IMG/VR virus record: IMGVR_UViG_3300028111_000007
Coordinates: 1 to 58,594 of that record
Strand: one strand, 5' to 3'
Length of the DNA: 58,594 nucleotides
Source: a virus
Below are positions 9,313-17,790 of this stretch, one piece after another. Below the pieces are notes generated by a model that was not told the DNA's origin, ran no database searches, and saw nothing but the letters and a program-made list of their open reading frames with translations. Every line of letters starts with the position of its first letter. The first letter of the stretch is position 1. Position numbers and translations under genes: made by a program.

Positions 9313-9360
9313 GTCTTTAATTGCTTTAATTTACGTTAATGTCTTTAATCTTTAAAAAAC
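9313..9360 (-). promoter_or_regulatory. gp32 mRNA leader with TTAAAG repeats (putative translational operator)
   Basis: Immediately before the gene 32 ATG, the minus strand has four TTAAAG copies (three as ATTAAAG, one as TTTAAAG) plus a related ATTAACG. T4 gene 32 mRNA has unstructured UUAAA repeats here, which gp32 coats cooperatively to block its own translation. Operator function is inferred by analogy. Confidence 0.6.
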
Positions 9361-9364
9361 TTTC

Positions 9365-9411
9365 AATAGTTATACATGCAATTCCTAAAAGGTTTCACAA
9401 TAATAACTATT
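9365..9411 (-). promoter_or_regulatory. Inverted repeat upstream of the gp32 operator-like repeats
   Basis: AATAGTTAT (9403-9411) and ATAACTATT (9365-9373) on the minus strand are perfect 9-base inverted arms around a 29-base interval. They could form a stem in read-through transcripts, in a place similar to the T4 gene 32 pseudoknot nucleation site. The upstream arm would be partly outside an mRNA started from the GATATATA motif at 9413. Confidence 0.35.
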
Positions 9412-9412
9412 C

Positions 9413-9420
9413 TATATATC
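9413..9420 (-). promoter_or_regulatory. GATATATA late-promoter-like motif upstream of gene 32
   Basis: GATATATA on the minus strand in the longest intergenic gap of the window, 100 bases upstream of the gene 32 ATG. It leaves room for a regulatory leader. Confidence 0.55.
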
Positions 9421-9446
9421 CGTATTGCAGGGGGCAGGGGGAAGAA

Positions 9447-9638
9447 TTATAACTCTGAATAGGTTGATCCAGATTCGTCAATCCACTTTGAAGAAGAGTT
9501 TGGAAGACGAGCTAAACCAGCCTTTCTTAACATATCTATCATTTCATTTTCTGTTATTCTATGTTGAGTTACCATATCACTTAAAATCTCTTTAAGCTTT
9601 AATAGGTGTGCCGGTATTATTTCTCTATCTGTTTGCAT
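9447..9638 (-). CDS. Small protein of unknown function, 63 aa
   Basis: Not recognised. Mostly helical, with TENEMIDMLRKAGLARLP looking like a short helix-turn-helix-sized unit. It lies directly upstream of gene 32, a region that in T4 holds the late-transcription coactivator gp33 and gp59; no convincing similarity to either is visible. GATATATA ends only 4 bases before the ATG, so the mRNA could be leaderless. Confidence 0.6.
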   Translation of the reverse strand: MQTDREIIPAHLLKLKEILSDMVTQHRITENEMIDMLRKAGLARLPNSSSKWIDESGSTYSEL

Positions 9639-9642
9639 ATTT

Positions 9643-9650
9643 TATATATC
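9643..9650 (-). promoter_or_regulatory. GATATATA motif 4 bases from a start codon
   Basis: Minus-strand GATATATA, then AAAT, then the ATG at 9638. With T4-like late-promoter spacing, transcription would begin at or within a base or two of the start codon. Confidence 0.5.
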
Positions 9651-9718
9651 TTTTTATTTTATGAAACTTTATGGGGAAAAGACAGTATAACTTAAGACTT
9701 TAAGCCTCAGTGGTAAAT

Positions 9719-10414
9719 CTATTCCTCAGTGGCCGACATCTTTGCTCTAACGAAGTGAGTTAAAAAGTAAGCGTCAACTAAATCGTCAAAGGGTTTTGGT
9801 ATTTTTTTAGAAGGTCCAATTTCTTTCACACAAAAATCTAAAAGAGGATGTTCTGCTAAAATTTGATCTCCTAATACATTACTTAAAAAGGCATCCCATA
9901 ATTGAGACTTATTCATGTTTCCTTTTCCAGCGTGTTTCTTAATTGTAGTGGGAGCAATGGTTTGAATATCTAAGATTTCAAGTTGACTTAGCATTCTTTC
10001 TTTAAGTATCGCAGCTCCTGCAGCCATATCTATAATATTATTAGTTCCCATTTTAGAACCGAAAGAAGTTCCTTCAAAAGAAATAATATATTGCTTCTTT
10101 GTTTTTGTAATATCCGTTATTAAATTAATAATGTCATCTGCGGTTTTAGCGTATCTCTTTATCTTTGCTAATTCAACGCTTGAATAATCTTCACCATGTT
10201 TTCCCCAGTCAGGTTGATTAATAAGAGTAACTCCCTTTAAATGAGATATGTCTTCTTGCCAAGCTCTTTCTTTCTTGGTTCCTTGACCTTCTTTAATATA
10301 AGATATGAAATGATATTCGTTAGTTTCTTCTTGGTATATAAAAATACCTGGAGAATTTAATGAAAAGTCTACTGATACGTAATTCAAATTAGAATGATTT
10401 TCCGATAGCCGCAC
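9719..10414 (-). CDS. RuvC-like Holliday-junction resolvase/RNase H-fold nuclease
   Basis: 231 residues with the acidic residues of a RuvC/RNase H fold in order: Asp16 in VSVDFSLNSPG, Glu114 in ISFEGTSFG, and Asp211/Asp214 in KPFDDLVDAYFL. A KKHAGKGNMNK segment resembles the loop before the last motif in RuvC. I infer cleavage of branched recombination or replication DNA, the job of endonuclease VII (gp49) in T4. Its start lies 26 bases inside the preceding tagged gene in another frame. It sits upstream of gene 32 in the recombination cluster. Confidence 0.78.
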   Translation of the reverse strand: MRLSENHSNLNYVSVDFSLNSPGIFIYQEETNEYHFISYIKEGQGTKKERAWQEDISHLKGVTLINQPDWGKHGEDYSSVELAKIKRYAKTADDIINLITDITKTKKQYIISFEGTSFGSKMGTNNIIDMAAGAAILKERMLSQLEILDIQTIAPTTIKKHAGKGNMNKSQLWDAFLSNVLGDQILAEHPLLDFCVKEIGPSKKIPKPFDDLVDAYFLTHFVRAKMSATEE

Positions 10415-10757
10415 CTAATCCAGCGCCAACTAATCTTGAGGTTAATAAATCGTAAAAAATACCTTTCTGAATTCCTAGAACTTTAGCAACTGTTTTACCA
10501 ATTGTTTTACCTAGAGCAAATCCTGTAAGGCCACCAAATATAGAACCTAAGAAACCTTCATTTGTTAATTCCTCATTAAATCTTTCAAAATCAAACGTTC
10601 CATCTTCATTTGCATACTGTCTAGTAAATTCTTCTAAAGCAGCATCTACTTTTTGCTCTAATTCATCAGTCCATTCTGACTGCAGAGATTCTTCTAAAAG
10701 GGTAATTTCCTCTTTAGTTATATTCTCTTCGCTTAAGTATTCAAAAAATGTTTTCAT
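10389..10757 (-). CDS. Capsid-tagged protein with glycine-rich hydrophobic C-terminus, 122 aa
   Basis: The N-terminus MKTFFEYLSE is strikingly like the T4 capsid-targeting sequence MKTYQEFIAE found on internal proteins and gp68. A second cut-like site, LTNE-G, occurs at Glu67. After it the protein becomes hydrophobic and Gly/Ala-rich (GSIFGGLTGFALGKTIGK, then GAGLGAAIGKSF), suggesting membrane insertion. I infer a core protein packaged in the head and trimmed by the prohead protease; the C-terminal part could enter the host membrane during DNA entry. A GATATATA motif lies 25 bases upstream. Confidence 0.65.
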   Translation of the reverse strand: MKTFFEYLSEENITKEEITLLEESLQSEWTDELEQKVDAALEEFTRQYANEDGTFDFERFNEELTNEGFLGSIFGGLTGFALGKTIGKTVAKVLGIQKGIFYDLLTSRLVGAGLGAAIGKSF

Positions 10758-10782
10758 TATATTGGTCTATATTGTTATGGAT

Positions 10783-10790
10783 TATATATC
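10783..10790 (-). promoter_or_regulatory. GATATATA late-promoter-like motif before the 122-aa tagged gene
   Basis: Minus-strand GATATATA 25 bases upstream of the ATG at 10757, the spacing expected of a T4-type late promoter with a short leader. Confidence 0.6.
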
Positions 10791-10794
10791 TCGT

Positions 10795-11352
10795 TTATTT
10801 ACCGTCTATCTCTGAGATAATATTAAACTTATTATAATAGAAGTTAAGTGTAAATGTAGAAAAATCAGCAACATTACTTGACATGTTTAACTCTAATTCA
10901 GAAATAGAATTAAGAATAGGCTTTTCAAAAACTGCACTCATTAAATGTATACCTTCTGCATCCATTATTTGAAGTTTTAGATCGTTAATAAAAGGGTCTC
11001 TAACTTGTTTTGAATAATAATATAATAAAGTATCTTGCATTATCCAATAATTAATATACCCGTCTAATAGCTGTAACTCTATAGAGAATTGTCTTTCAAC
11101 TGTATTTTGAATAGGAATAGACCCTCTATGGTATGTGATAGTTCCGTCGTTAGGCGATTGCTGTATTGGATCAAAATTAATTCCAGGTAAACTTAAACCC
11201 TGTATTGAATAATTGACAAAATCAATAGGTTCTTCTATTATGTTGCCTGGCATTTTACCCAAATAAGATCTATATTTGTCAGCTACTTCCTTCGGAATAA
11301 ATGTCCTAGGAAATTTAAAGTTAAATAAGTTATTTCTACTATTTAATATCAT
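10795..11352 (-). CDS. Tail-tube-like structural protein, 185 aa
   Basis: Tentative match to the gp19 tail-tube fold: an initial FNFKFPRTF strand, a middle segment about a native orientation (YINYWIMQDTLLYYY), then LKLQIMDAEGI, a PILNSIS element and a final FTLNFYYNKF strand, in the order seen in tube proteins. It is the size of a tube subunit, but the gene lies far from the other tube/baseplate genes and could instead be a tube-derived baseplate or terminator protein. Its start overlaps the stop of the preceding gene by one base (TAATG), so the two are coupled. Confidence 0.5.
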   Translation of the reverse strand: MILNSRNNLFNFKFPRTFIPKEVADKYRSYLGKMPGNIIEEPIDFVNYSIQGLSLPGINFDPIQQSPNDGTITYHRGSIPIQNTVERQFSIELQLLDGYINYWIMQDTLLYYYSKQVRDPFINDLKLQIMDAEGIHLMSAVFEKPILNSISELELNMSSNVADFSTFTLNFYYNKFNIISEIDGK

Positions 11353-13409
11353 TATACTATTTCTACTTTTCCATGATACAATAAGGACTCTGTTTCTCCA
11401 TTCTTTATATTAATATAGAATTTGTCTTCGAACTTATTTGCATCTGTTTTATCAAATCTTACAGCTGTGCCTTTAGGTATTTTAAAGAATACTTCTCCTA
11501 ATCCTAAATCTATATTAGGAAATGAAGGATCATGTACTATTCTCTGTTCTATAGATCCGCTTTTAATAATTAAAATTATATTTTCAGCGCTTACTAATGA
11601 AACCGTTTTTTTATCGTCACCATCGGGCTGAGCAATATTAAATTTCACGAAGTTATCAGATACTTTAGATAATTTAATGCTAGCTTTACCTTCTTCAAAA
11701 AACTTAATGTTATCTAATTCTTCAGATTCTGTTAAATCTGTTGTAACGTTTGTAGCAGATGCTAATATACCATAAGTATCTAACGCAACTGGAACATATT
11801 TAGTTTCTCCAACGCTCGGTCTAATTGAATTAACAAATTGATTTAATTCTCTATTTACTGTAGTGTTAGGTAGTTTATTATAGATAATAGTAGGATCTAC
11901 GTTTCTTAGATTAATCTTTTCCATACGAGTACCGTATTTCTTAGGATTATATGATGTCATAGTAGCAACCTTAATAATCTGTGTATTATCGGTTTCATTA
12001 TACATTCTCATAGTATGTCTAATATAAAATGAACTTGCAATATCAGAATTAAATATGATAGGTCTAAATGGTATCGGAGCTTCATAATTTGCGGTTTGAG
12101 TAAATGTCATAGAAGATGTGTCTAAGAAATCTAAACCTATTTGTTCACTAACTTCTATGTCATGGAATATTATGATATCATCACTTGATGTTTGTATTCT
12201 TCCATTTATATAGTTTTCAAAACCTTGCCTAGATCCGTCCTTGGTCCCATATATTTGAAAATAATCCATATCTTCTACTTCCTCGACGTTTGCTGCAATA
12301 TCTACATATTCGTCTTCCATTGCGACTGTAACATCAATAGTGTCTTCTACATTGATGTATTCTACATCTCCTTCTTCAGTTAAAGTGTTTATTAATTTTA
12401 AACTTATTTCATAGTTAGTAGAATCTAATATTGCATCTTCGTTTTCTCCAAAGAATGCATCGTGAAAATCTTTATTCTTAGTTGAAACATCAAAATAAAT
12501 TAAAGAAGGTACTTTAATTTGTATGTATTTAGAATATGAAGTATCTCCTAATACAAATGAATTAGGATTACTAATTTCAAAATTAGAATGATTTAAATAC
12601 ACAATAGATGTGAAATAATTATAGACTCCTGATTCTCTTTTTGCTTTTACCTGAAACATAAAACCTTCTTTACCTCTAGCTGCAAATGAAAATCCTGTCT
12701 TTAAGTGTAATCTTATAGTGTCATACCATACATCACTTACTATACTATCATCTACGTTTGCAAGAGAAGAGTCTGTTCCATTCCATGATGAACTATCTAA
12801 ATATGCTAAATCATTTTTTAGTAAAGCCCATTTGCCATCATATTCTGAAGGAACTCCATAATATCTTCCAACTTCACCTGTTGCAGTTTTAATACTATTT
12901 CCAGTTTCTTGTTCTGGTTCTGCAAATAAAGGATTAGCTCTATTTCCTACGTTTATTTCTCCACCTCTAGCACTATCTCCAGCCATATTTTCATATGAAT
13001 ATTCAAATCTTCCATTAGTTCCTGGAGTATATATGTATGTGTTACCAATTAATTGGGTAGTTGAACCATCTATTGTGAATCCATCTATATTGTCTATCGT
13101 AGAATCAGATAGGTTAAATTTATAAGTTTTGCCGTTTTTAAGAACTAATTGCCTAGACGCAAAATCATTAATAAAAACATAACCATCTTGTATCTTTACA
13201 CTGAAGTTAACAACATCTGCTCCTAATTCATGAATTAAGAATCTAGAGGCTGAATCGTTAGATGCCTCTGTGTTTAAAAATTTAAATTGACTTCCGTTGT
13301 CGTCGTTTTCTATCTTAGCATCATCTACATAATCAACATTTTGATCATGATACATGAACTCCATTAGAATGTCGTCATCTAGTCTTAAGAATTTGGATGA
13401 TTGTGCCAT
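11352..13409 (-). CDS. Large putative virion protein, 685 aa
   Basis: Not recognised. No signal peptide or membrane segment; composition is beta-rich with many Asn, Asp and Thr, typical of phage tail proteins. An internal stretch at about 390-480 includes FRPIIFNSDIASSFYIRHTMR, and the C-terminal part resembles a beta-sandwich. It is coupled to the tail-tube-like gene and follows the membrane-anchored gene by 15 bases, so a tail or baseplate-periphery role is inferred from context only. Confidence 0.5.
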   Translation of the reverse strand: MAQSSKFLRLDDDILMEFMYHDQNVDYVDDAKIENDDNGSQFKFLNTEASNDSASRFLIHELGADVVNFSVKIQDGYVFINDFASRQLVLKNGKTYKFNLSDSTIDNIDGFTIDGSTTQLIGNTYIYTPGTNGRFEYSYENMAGDSARGGEINVGNRANPLFAEPEQETGNSIKTATGEVGRYYGVPSEYDGKWALLKNDLAYLDSSSWNGTDSSLANVDDSIVSDVWYDTIRLHLKTGFSFAARGKEGFMFQVKAKRESGVYNYFTSIVYLNHSNFEISNPNSFVLGDTSYSKYIQIKVPSLIYFDVSTKNKDFHDAFFGENEDAILDSTNYEISLKLINTLTEEGDVEYINVEDTIDVTVAMEDEYVDIAANVEEVEDMDYFQIYGTKDGSRQGFENYINGRIQTSSDDIIIFHDIEVSEQIGLDFLDTSSMTFTQTANYEAPIPFRPIIFNSDIASSFYIRHTMRMYNETDNTQIIKVATMTSYNPKKYGTRMEKINLRNVDPTIIYNKLPNTTVNRELNQFVNSIRPSVGETKYVPVALDTYGILASATNVTTDLTESEELDNIKFFEEGKASIKLSKVSDNFVKFNIAQPDGDDKKTVSLVSAENIILIIKSGSIEQRIVHDPSFPNIDLGLGEVFFKIPKGTAVRFDKTDANKFEDKFYINIKNGETESLLYHGKVEIV

Positions 13410-13424
13410 TGTTTATTTATTATT

Positions 13425-14246
13425 TTAAAATCTAAGAAATTTAGGGGACCAGTATACTCCTATACCAATTGATGGACCAGTACTTATAACTTGATTGTTA
13501 TTCAAGTTAAGTCCATATTGAAATCCAACACCAATAGACCACCCTGCTTTTTTCTCATATTTATTATTTAATCTATCGTTAACTAAGTTTATATTTTCTA
13601 TATTAGTGAACGTTACTCCTTTATATGGAGTTGTAATTTTAAGTCTGTCAAATCCTTCTTCATTAATGATGGCAGCACTTAAACCTATTCCCTGTATAAT
13701 ATCAAATCTAGAAGAGAATAAATTATAATTAGTGCTATCCTTTAAAAGAGATATACTTCCTTGAAATCTTCTCCAGTTATATTTATCAAACTCCCACTTA
13801 TCGTTTACGTCAACTGTTATCGTATCTATATTATTTATAGAATCCGTATCAACGGTTACAACTCCATTTGCGTTTATTATAGAATCTTTTACGTTTAAAG
13901 TTGTTGAAAGTAAACTATTAACATTCTCTAATTCGTTATTAATATTTAATTGATTAGCATATTTAGAAACTAGTTTCTTATTACTTTCAGTTAGGGTGTT
14001 TACATCATACTCAAAGGATCTTATACTAGAAACTAATTCTTTATTTTTATTCTTTTCAATTATAATAGTATCTTGCGTGGCTTTATAGTTATTAAGGTTT
14101 CTATCAGATACCTTCTGAACTTGTATAATTTCTCTTTTTAAGTTTTGGTTAGAGTTACATTGTTGTAAAAGACAAAACAACAAAATCGCAAGTCCTCCGA
14201 AAAGAATTACGTTTTTGTAAAGTTTATATGTGTTTATTATATTCAT
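13425..14246 (-). CDS. Membrane-anchored coiled-coil protein, possible spanin or envelope protein
   Basis: Residues about 12-30 (NVILFGGLAILLFCLL) form one membrane segment, followed at once by QQC and a long helical coiled coil to about residue 110. The C-terminal region is beta-rich, with GWSIGVGFQYGL and GIGVYWSPKFLRF ending in Phe, as outer-membrane strands do. The inner anchor, periplasm-sized helix and outer-membrane-like end together suggest an envelope-spanning lysis (spanin-like) protein, or an anchored lipoprotein, though QQC is a poor lipobox. No holin or endolysin is adjacent, so this is speculative. Confidence 0.45.
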   Translation of the reverse strand: MNIINTYKLYKNVILFGGLAILLFCLLQQCNSNQNLKREIIQVQKVSDRNLNNYKATQDTIIIEKNKNKELVSSIRSFEYDVNTLTESNKKLVSKYANQLNINNELENVNSLLSTTLNVKDSIINANGVVTVDTDSINNIDTITVDVNDKWEFDKYNWRRFQGSISLLKDSTNYNLFSSRFDIIQGIGLSAAIINEEGFDRLKITTPYKGVTFTNIENINLVNDRLNNKYEKKAGWSIGVGFQYGLNLNNNQVISTGPSIGIGVYWSPKFLRF

Positions 14247-14255
14247 ATCTTTATT

Positions 14256-17200
14256 TTAATCACATCTCAGCATTCCTCCTAGGGAAACCGATGCACCGGA
14301 ACTTGGAGTTGTTATTATTACACTACCGATCGCTGCACAGAATGTTTGTGAAGGTCCATTTACCAGGATCGTATCAAACTGTATAACACCGTTACAATCT
14401 TCATAAGAGTAAAGTGATGAGGAATTAGTCCCGGCTGTCACCACATGTGACTCACATAGACTAGGGCATGTAGCTGTTGTTAAAGAACCAGTATACGTAA
14501 TTTGCGTAGAATTACCCGCTGAATGCTGTATTACAAGATCGTTAGTGGTATATCCCATGCCTAATTGCGAACATGCTGTCACTGATTGGATATCAATTGT
14601 TCCTATTCCAGTATTAATGTTAGGTGGATTTACGGTTGCAGTATACCTAGTTCCATTTCCAGTGTTTTGGGAAGTACCTGAAATTACAATAGGAGTTTGA
14701 GTAGCATCGTTTGTTATATACTGTACCTGGTCGCTACCGTTTCCCGCTCCAAAGGAATAATCATCCAAATTAAAGGTAGACCCTCCTTGTATTTGAAGTG
14801 CTGAAGTAGGTGGATTATAGTTCTGTACGCACACTGATGGATCGTATCCCATTCCAGCCGGCTGTCTATTCCATGCTGAAGAACTGTAATCCGGACTTCC
14901 ACCGCCATTATATATACCGTTGTCAGTGTCAGGATCTAAATAATCTTCGGTTCCATCTTGTATCTTATCACTCCACCATGCAGTTCTAAATTTAATAGTA
15001 GAACCAGGATTATTATCTAAATAAGAATATATGTCGTTTGAAACTGAAGGTGATACTAGGATTTTAAATTCAACCCTCTGATATCTTCTAAATTCAGTAT
15101 CATTCTGTCCAGTATACCAATAATCCCAATCTTCTCCAGATAATACACCTGTCCCTGGGTTTTCCCATCCTCCGCTATACATCTTTTCTATGGTACCACC
15201 GGGACCGCTTATTGTCGGACCAACTTGTGTACCTATTGTTGCAGCCGTATTCCAGTGATTAGTACCCTCTGTATAGTTATATGGCATTGAATATTGTGGA
15301 AAGTCAGTTGTCGGGTCTATTGTTAAACTATCATAGAGGTCTTCTATTATACCTTTGTTCCATCTTGTAATTATAGGAACTTGAACCATCGCAACAGTTT
15401 GACCTATATCATTATAAATGTCTAAAAAGACCTCTGCTGGCCATGTCCATCTTCCCTGTTGATCATATAATTCTCCGCTTGTTAATGCGTTTGCTGTGGT
15501 AGAATTAGCCTGCTCATAAAGTGAAGGCCATACGGGCTCAAATTGACCAGGGCTTCCCGATATTGGACGTACTATTGCGCCGTCTGATGTATTAGTAGCC
15601 CAATCGCCATATCCTCCTCTACCTCCTGTTAGTGTTAAACTAAATCTGTTGTTCGGCGGAGGAGCAGAATTAGAAGGACTGTTTGATTGATTCATAGGAC
15701 TATAGTGCCAACTCTCTTCTTCAGGATCTTCTACTTTAGGCAATCTATAAAAATAACGAGGAGTACCATACCAGCTATTTCCTCCTTTTTCCCATGAGCT
15801 TCCAGTTGCAACTATATGTGCAGATGGATCTGTTATATTTAAAGCCACCGGATCTATTCCCATACTGGACTGTCCGGGAGAAACTGTATAAAAGTTGTTT
15901 TGATAACTAAAAATCTGACCTTCGTAATATGAACTAGTTGAACTTGGATTAAATTCTCCTACGTAATTCCATGCAGATGTAGTAGATGTATTTCCATTCC
16001 ATCTTTCTGACCAGTCAGTAAACCATGAATAAGATTCTGCTTCTCTTTCAGTATTGCAATTAGGTGGTGATTCTGGAGAAGGATTTGATGACCATGAGGT
16101 ATCTTTACCTCTAGCTGTTAATCTTAAGTCAAATATATTAACTTGGCCGTATTCGAGTTGAACATCTGACGTACTTCCTGCTGACCATGTTCCTGTTGTA
16201 GTATTTTTAATTTCTCTACCTGCTGATTGAAGTGGCTGTCCAACGATAATCGAATTACCTTGATATCCATTAGCATCTACTAAATTTATTTCTCTCCATC
16301 TATCTGCTCCTGCTTCATCTGGTGAATTAGGAAATACTGCATCGTTATATGTTGTGCTATTGTTATCTAATAATTTAGAATACATGGCAGGGAATGTAAG
16401 AGGAGCAGGGCCTGTAACATTATAATATAAATCAGATGCTCCTAAATATATTAATTGAGGAGTTTTAACAACCGCATACTCAGTTGTTGCATAATTAGAA
16501 TTAGTTGAAGTCTCACTTACCCATGCCTCTGTAGAATCAACAGTTATATCATATTCAATTGAATTCGCGTCTTGAGAGAAAGTAAATAGACCTCCTCCTA
16601 TAAAATTAGGTCTTGATGCACCACTTAGTGATGTTATTTGGCCTACGTTTGTTGTAAAATTAAATGAAAAGGAATTTAAATTAGGAACAGTGTAGTTTAT
16701 ATTACTATTTTTCCAAGTTTGACCATTACATAAATACCATCCCTCATATTGCGTACCTGCAACTCCTCTTCCAACTACAATATCTATCGTACTTGGATCA
16801 CTATTTAAATTTATTGTTTGATTCTGTGTAAAGTTACTAACATCAATATATGTGTCATAATGAAAAGATATTATTGTTCCTATGGGAACACTTGCACCTA
16901 TTTCAGATGCTTCCTTAAAACCTATCGTTCCAGTATTGTCTAATGCCACCGCAATCTTATCTACATCTGGGTTAGTGTTAGTTGTTCCACCTACGTAAGA
17001 GTTATTAATTTTAAAAATACTACCTGTAAATATTGCATCGTTAGTAGAAAGAAATGATCCTGTAAATTTTACACCGTTAATAGCGTCCATTGACATCATC
17101 TCATTATCATTGACATCGTTGATTATGTACGTATCTGCATTCCATCTATATTCTCCTGCCGCTACACTAGATGCAAATTTAAATTCTAGAACAGACTGTT

Positions 17201-17738
17201 CGCCAATTGAACTTAAAGCAGGATAATTAGTCAATGCTATGTCTAAATACTTATCTGTTCCTTTTTCAGATATTAATCTAATGTTAGAATCATGATAATT
17301 TGAATTCTTATTAATTAATAAAACGCTATTTAGATACCCCGATATTAAATTTAAATCATTATACTCATCATCATTACTTGCATAACCTAATAATACGTTA
17401 GTTGGAGGGAAATTCACCTGTGTTGCTGGACCTGCCAGCTCATGTTCAGGTACTATAGTTTTAATATTAAGAGCTCCATTGTACCATATTGCTCCGTCTT
17501 TCCATTTTGAATTATTAGAAGCGTCAGCAGGTCCTTGAAAACCCTGAGGACCGTCAATACCCTGAGGACCATCGTCACCAGTTGCACCCTGAAATCCCGT
17601 TTCACCAATAGAACCAGTGGCTCCCATTGGTCCACCGCCATTAGCAACTAACTGATCAAAGTTATAATTAACTTTATCCAGTTTTTCCTGTTGTGTATCA
17701 GATTGTAGAATCTGCTTTAAATTAATAGGTATTGGCAT
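14256..17738 (-). CDS. Collagen-stalk tail fibre protein A, 1160 aa
   Basis: The N-terminal module (LKQIL, then KLDKVNYNFDQL) is shared with the next fibre and probably attaches to the baseplate. Residues about 36-70 are Gly-X-Y repeats (GPMGATGSIGETGFQG and on), forming a collagen-like triple helix. Around residues 285-360 a collar-like unit reads GTIISF, GWYLCNGQTW, TVPNLN. The long Ser/Thr/Asn/Trp/Tyr-rich remainder is the likely receptor-binding part, ending in a Cys-containing tail. Trimeric fibre function is inferred. It is a diverged paralogue of the neighbouring fibre but lacks the Hint domain. Confidence 0.75.
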   Translation of the reverse strand: MPIPINLKQILQSDTQQEKLDKVNYNFDQLVANGGGPMGATGSIGETGFQGATGDDGPQGIDGPQGFQGPADASNNSKWKDGAIWYNGALNIKTIVPEHELAGPATQVNFPPTNVLLGYASNDDEYNDLNLISGYLNSVLLINKNSNYHDSNIRLISEKGTDKYLDIALTNYPALSSIGEQSVLEFKFASSVAAGEYRWNADTYIINDVNDNEMMSMDAINGVKFTGSFLSTNDAIFTGSIFKINNSYVGGTTNTNPDVDKIAVALDNTGTIGFKEASEIGASVPIGTIISFHYDTYIDVSNFTQNQTINLNSDPSTIDIVVGRGVAGTQYEGWYLCNGQTWKNSNINYTVPNLNSFSFNFTTNVGQITSLSGASRPNFIGGGLFTFSQDANSIEYDITVDSTEAWVSETSTNSNYATTEYAVVKTPQLIYLGASDLYYNVTGPAPLTFPAMYSKLLDNNSTTYNDAVFPNSPDEAGADRWREINLVDANGYQGNSIIVGQPLQSAGREIKNTTTGTWSAGSTSDVQLEYGQVNIFDLRLTARGKDTSWSSNPSPESPPNCNTEREAESYSWFTDWSERWNGNTSTTSAWNYVGEFNPSSTSSYYEGQIFSYQNNFYTVSPGQSSMGIDPVALNITDPSAHIVATGSSWEKGGNSWYGTPRYFYRLPKVEDPEEESWHYSPMNQSNSPSNSAPPPNNRFSLTLTGGRGGYGDWATNTSDGAIVRPISGSPGQFEPVWPSLYEQANSTTANALTSGELYDQQGRWTWPAEVFLDIYNDIGQTVAMVQVPIITRWNKGIIEDLYDSLTIDPTTDFPQYSMPYNYTEGTNHWNTAATIGTQVGPTISGPGGTIEKMYSGGWENPGTGVLSGEDWDYWYTGQNDTEFRRYQRVEFKILVSPSVSNDIYSYLDNNPGSTIKFRTAWWSDKIQDGTEDYLDPDTDNGIYNGGGSPDYSSSAWNRQPAGMGYDPSVCVQNYNPPTSALQIQGGSTFNLDDYSFGAGNGSDQVQYITNDATQTPIVISGTSQNTGNGTRYTATVNPPNINTGIGTIDIQSVTACSQLGMGYTTNDLVIQHSAGNSTQITYTGSLTTATCPSLCESHVVTAGTNSSSLYSYEDCNGVIQFDTILVNGPSQTFCAAIGSVIITTPSSGASVSLGGMLRCD

Positions 17739-17761
17739 TACTTAAATCTTTATTTATTTAG

Positions 17762-17769
17762 TATATATC
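17762..17769 (-). promoter_or_regulatory. GATATATA late-promoter-like motif before fibre A
   Basis: Minus-strand GATATATA 23 bases upstream of the fibre A ATG at 17738, in the short gap between the two fibre genes. Confidence 0.6.
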
Positions 17770-17790
17770 TTTAATTTCTAGAACTAATTA

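Noticed and set aside
9447-9638. T4 gp33 late-transcription coactivator
   Set aside because: Position upstream of gene 32 is suggestive, but length and the absence of a hydrophobic clamp-binding C-terminus argue against it.
9680-9720. Terminator before the resolvase/63-aa gap
   Set aside because: A short CTTAA/TTAAG palindrome is present but has no G/C-rich stem and no U-run.
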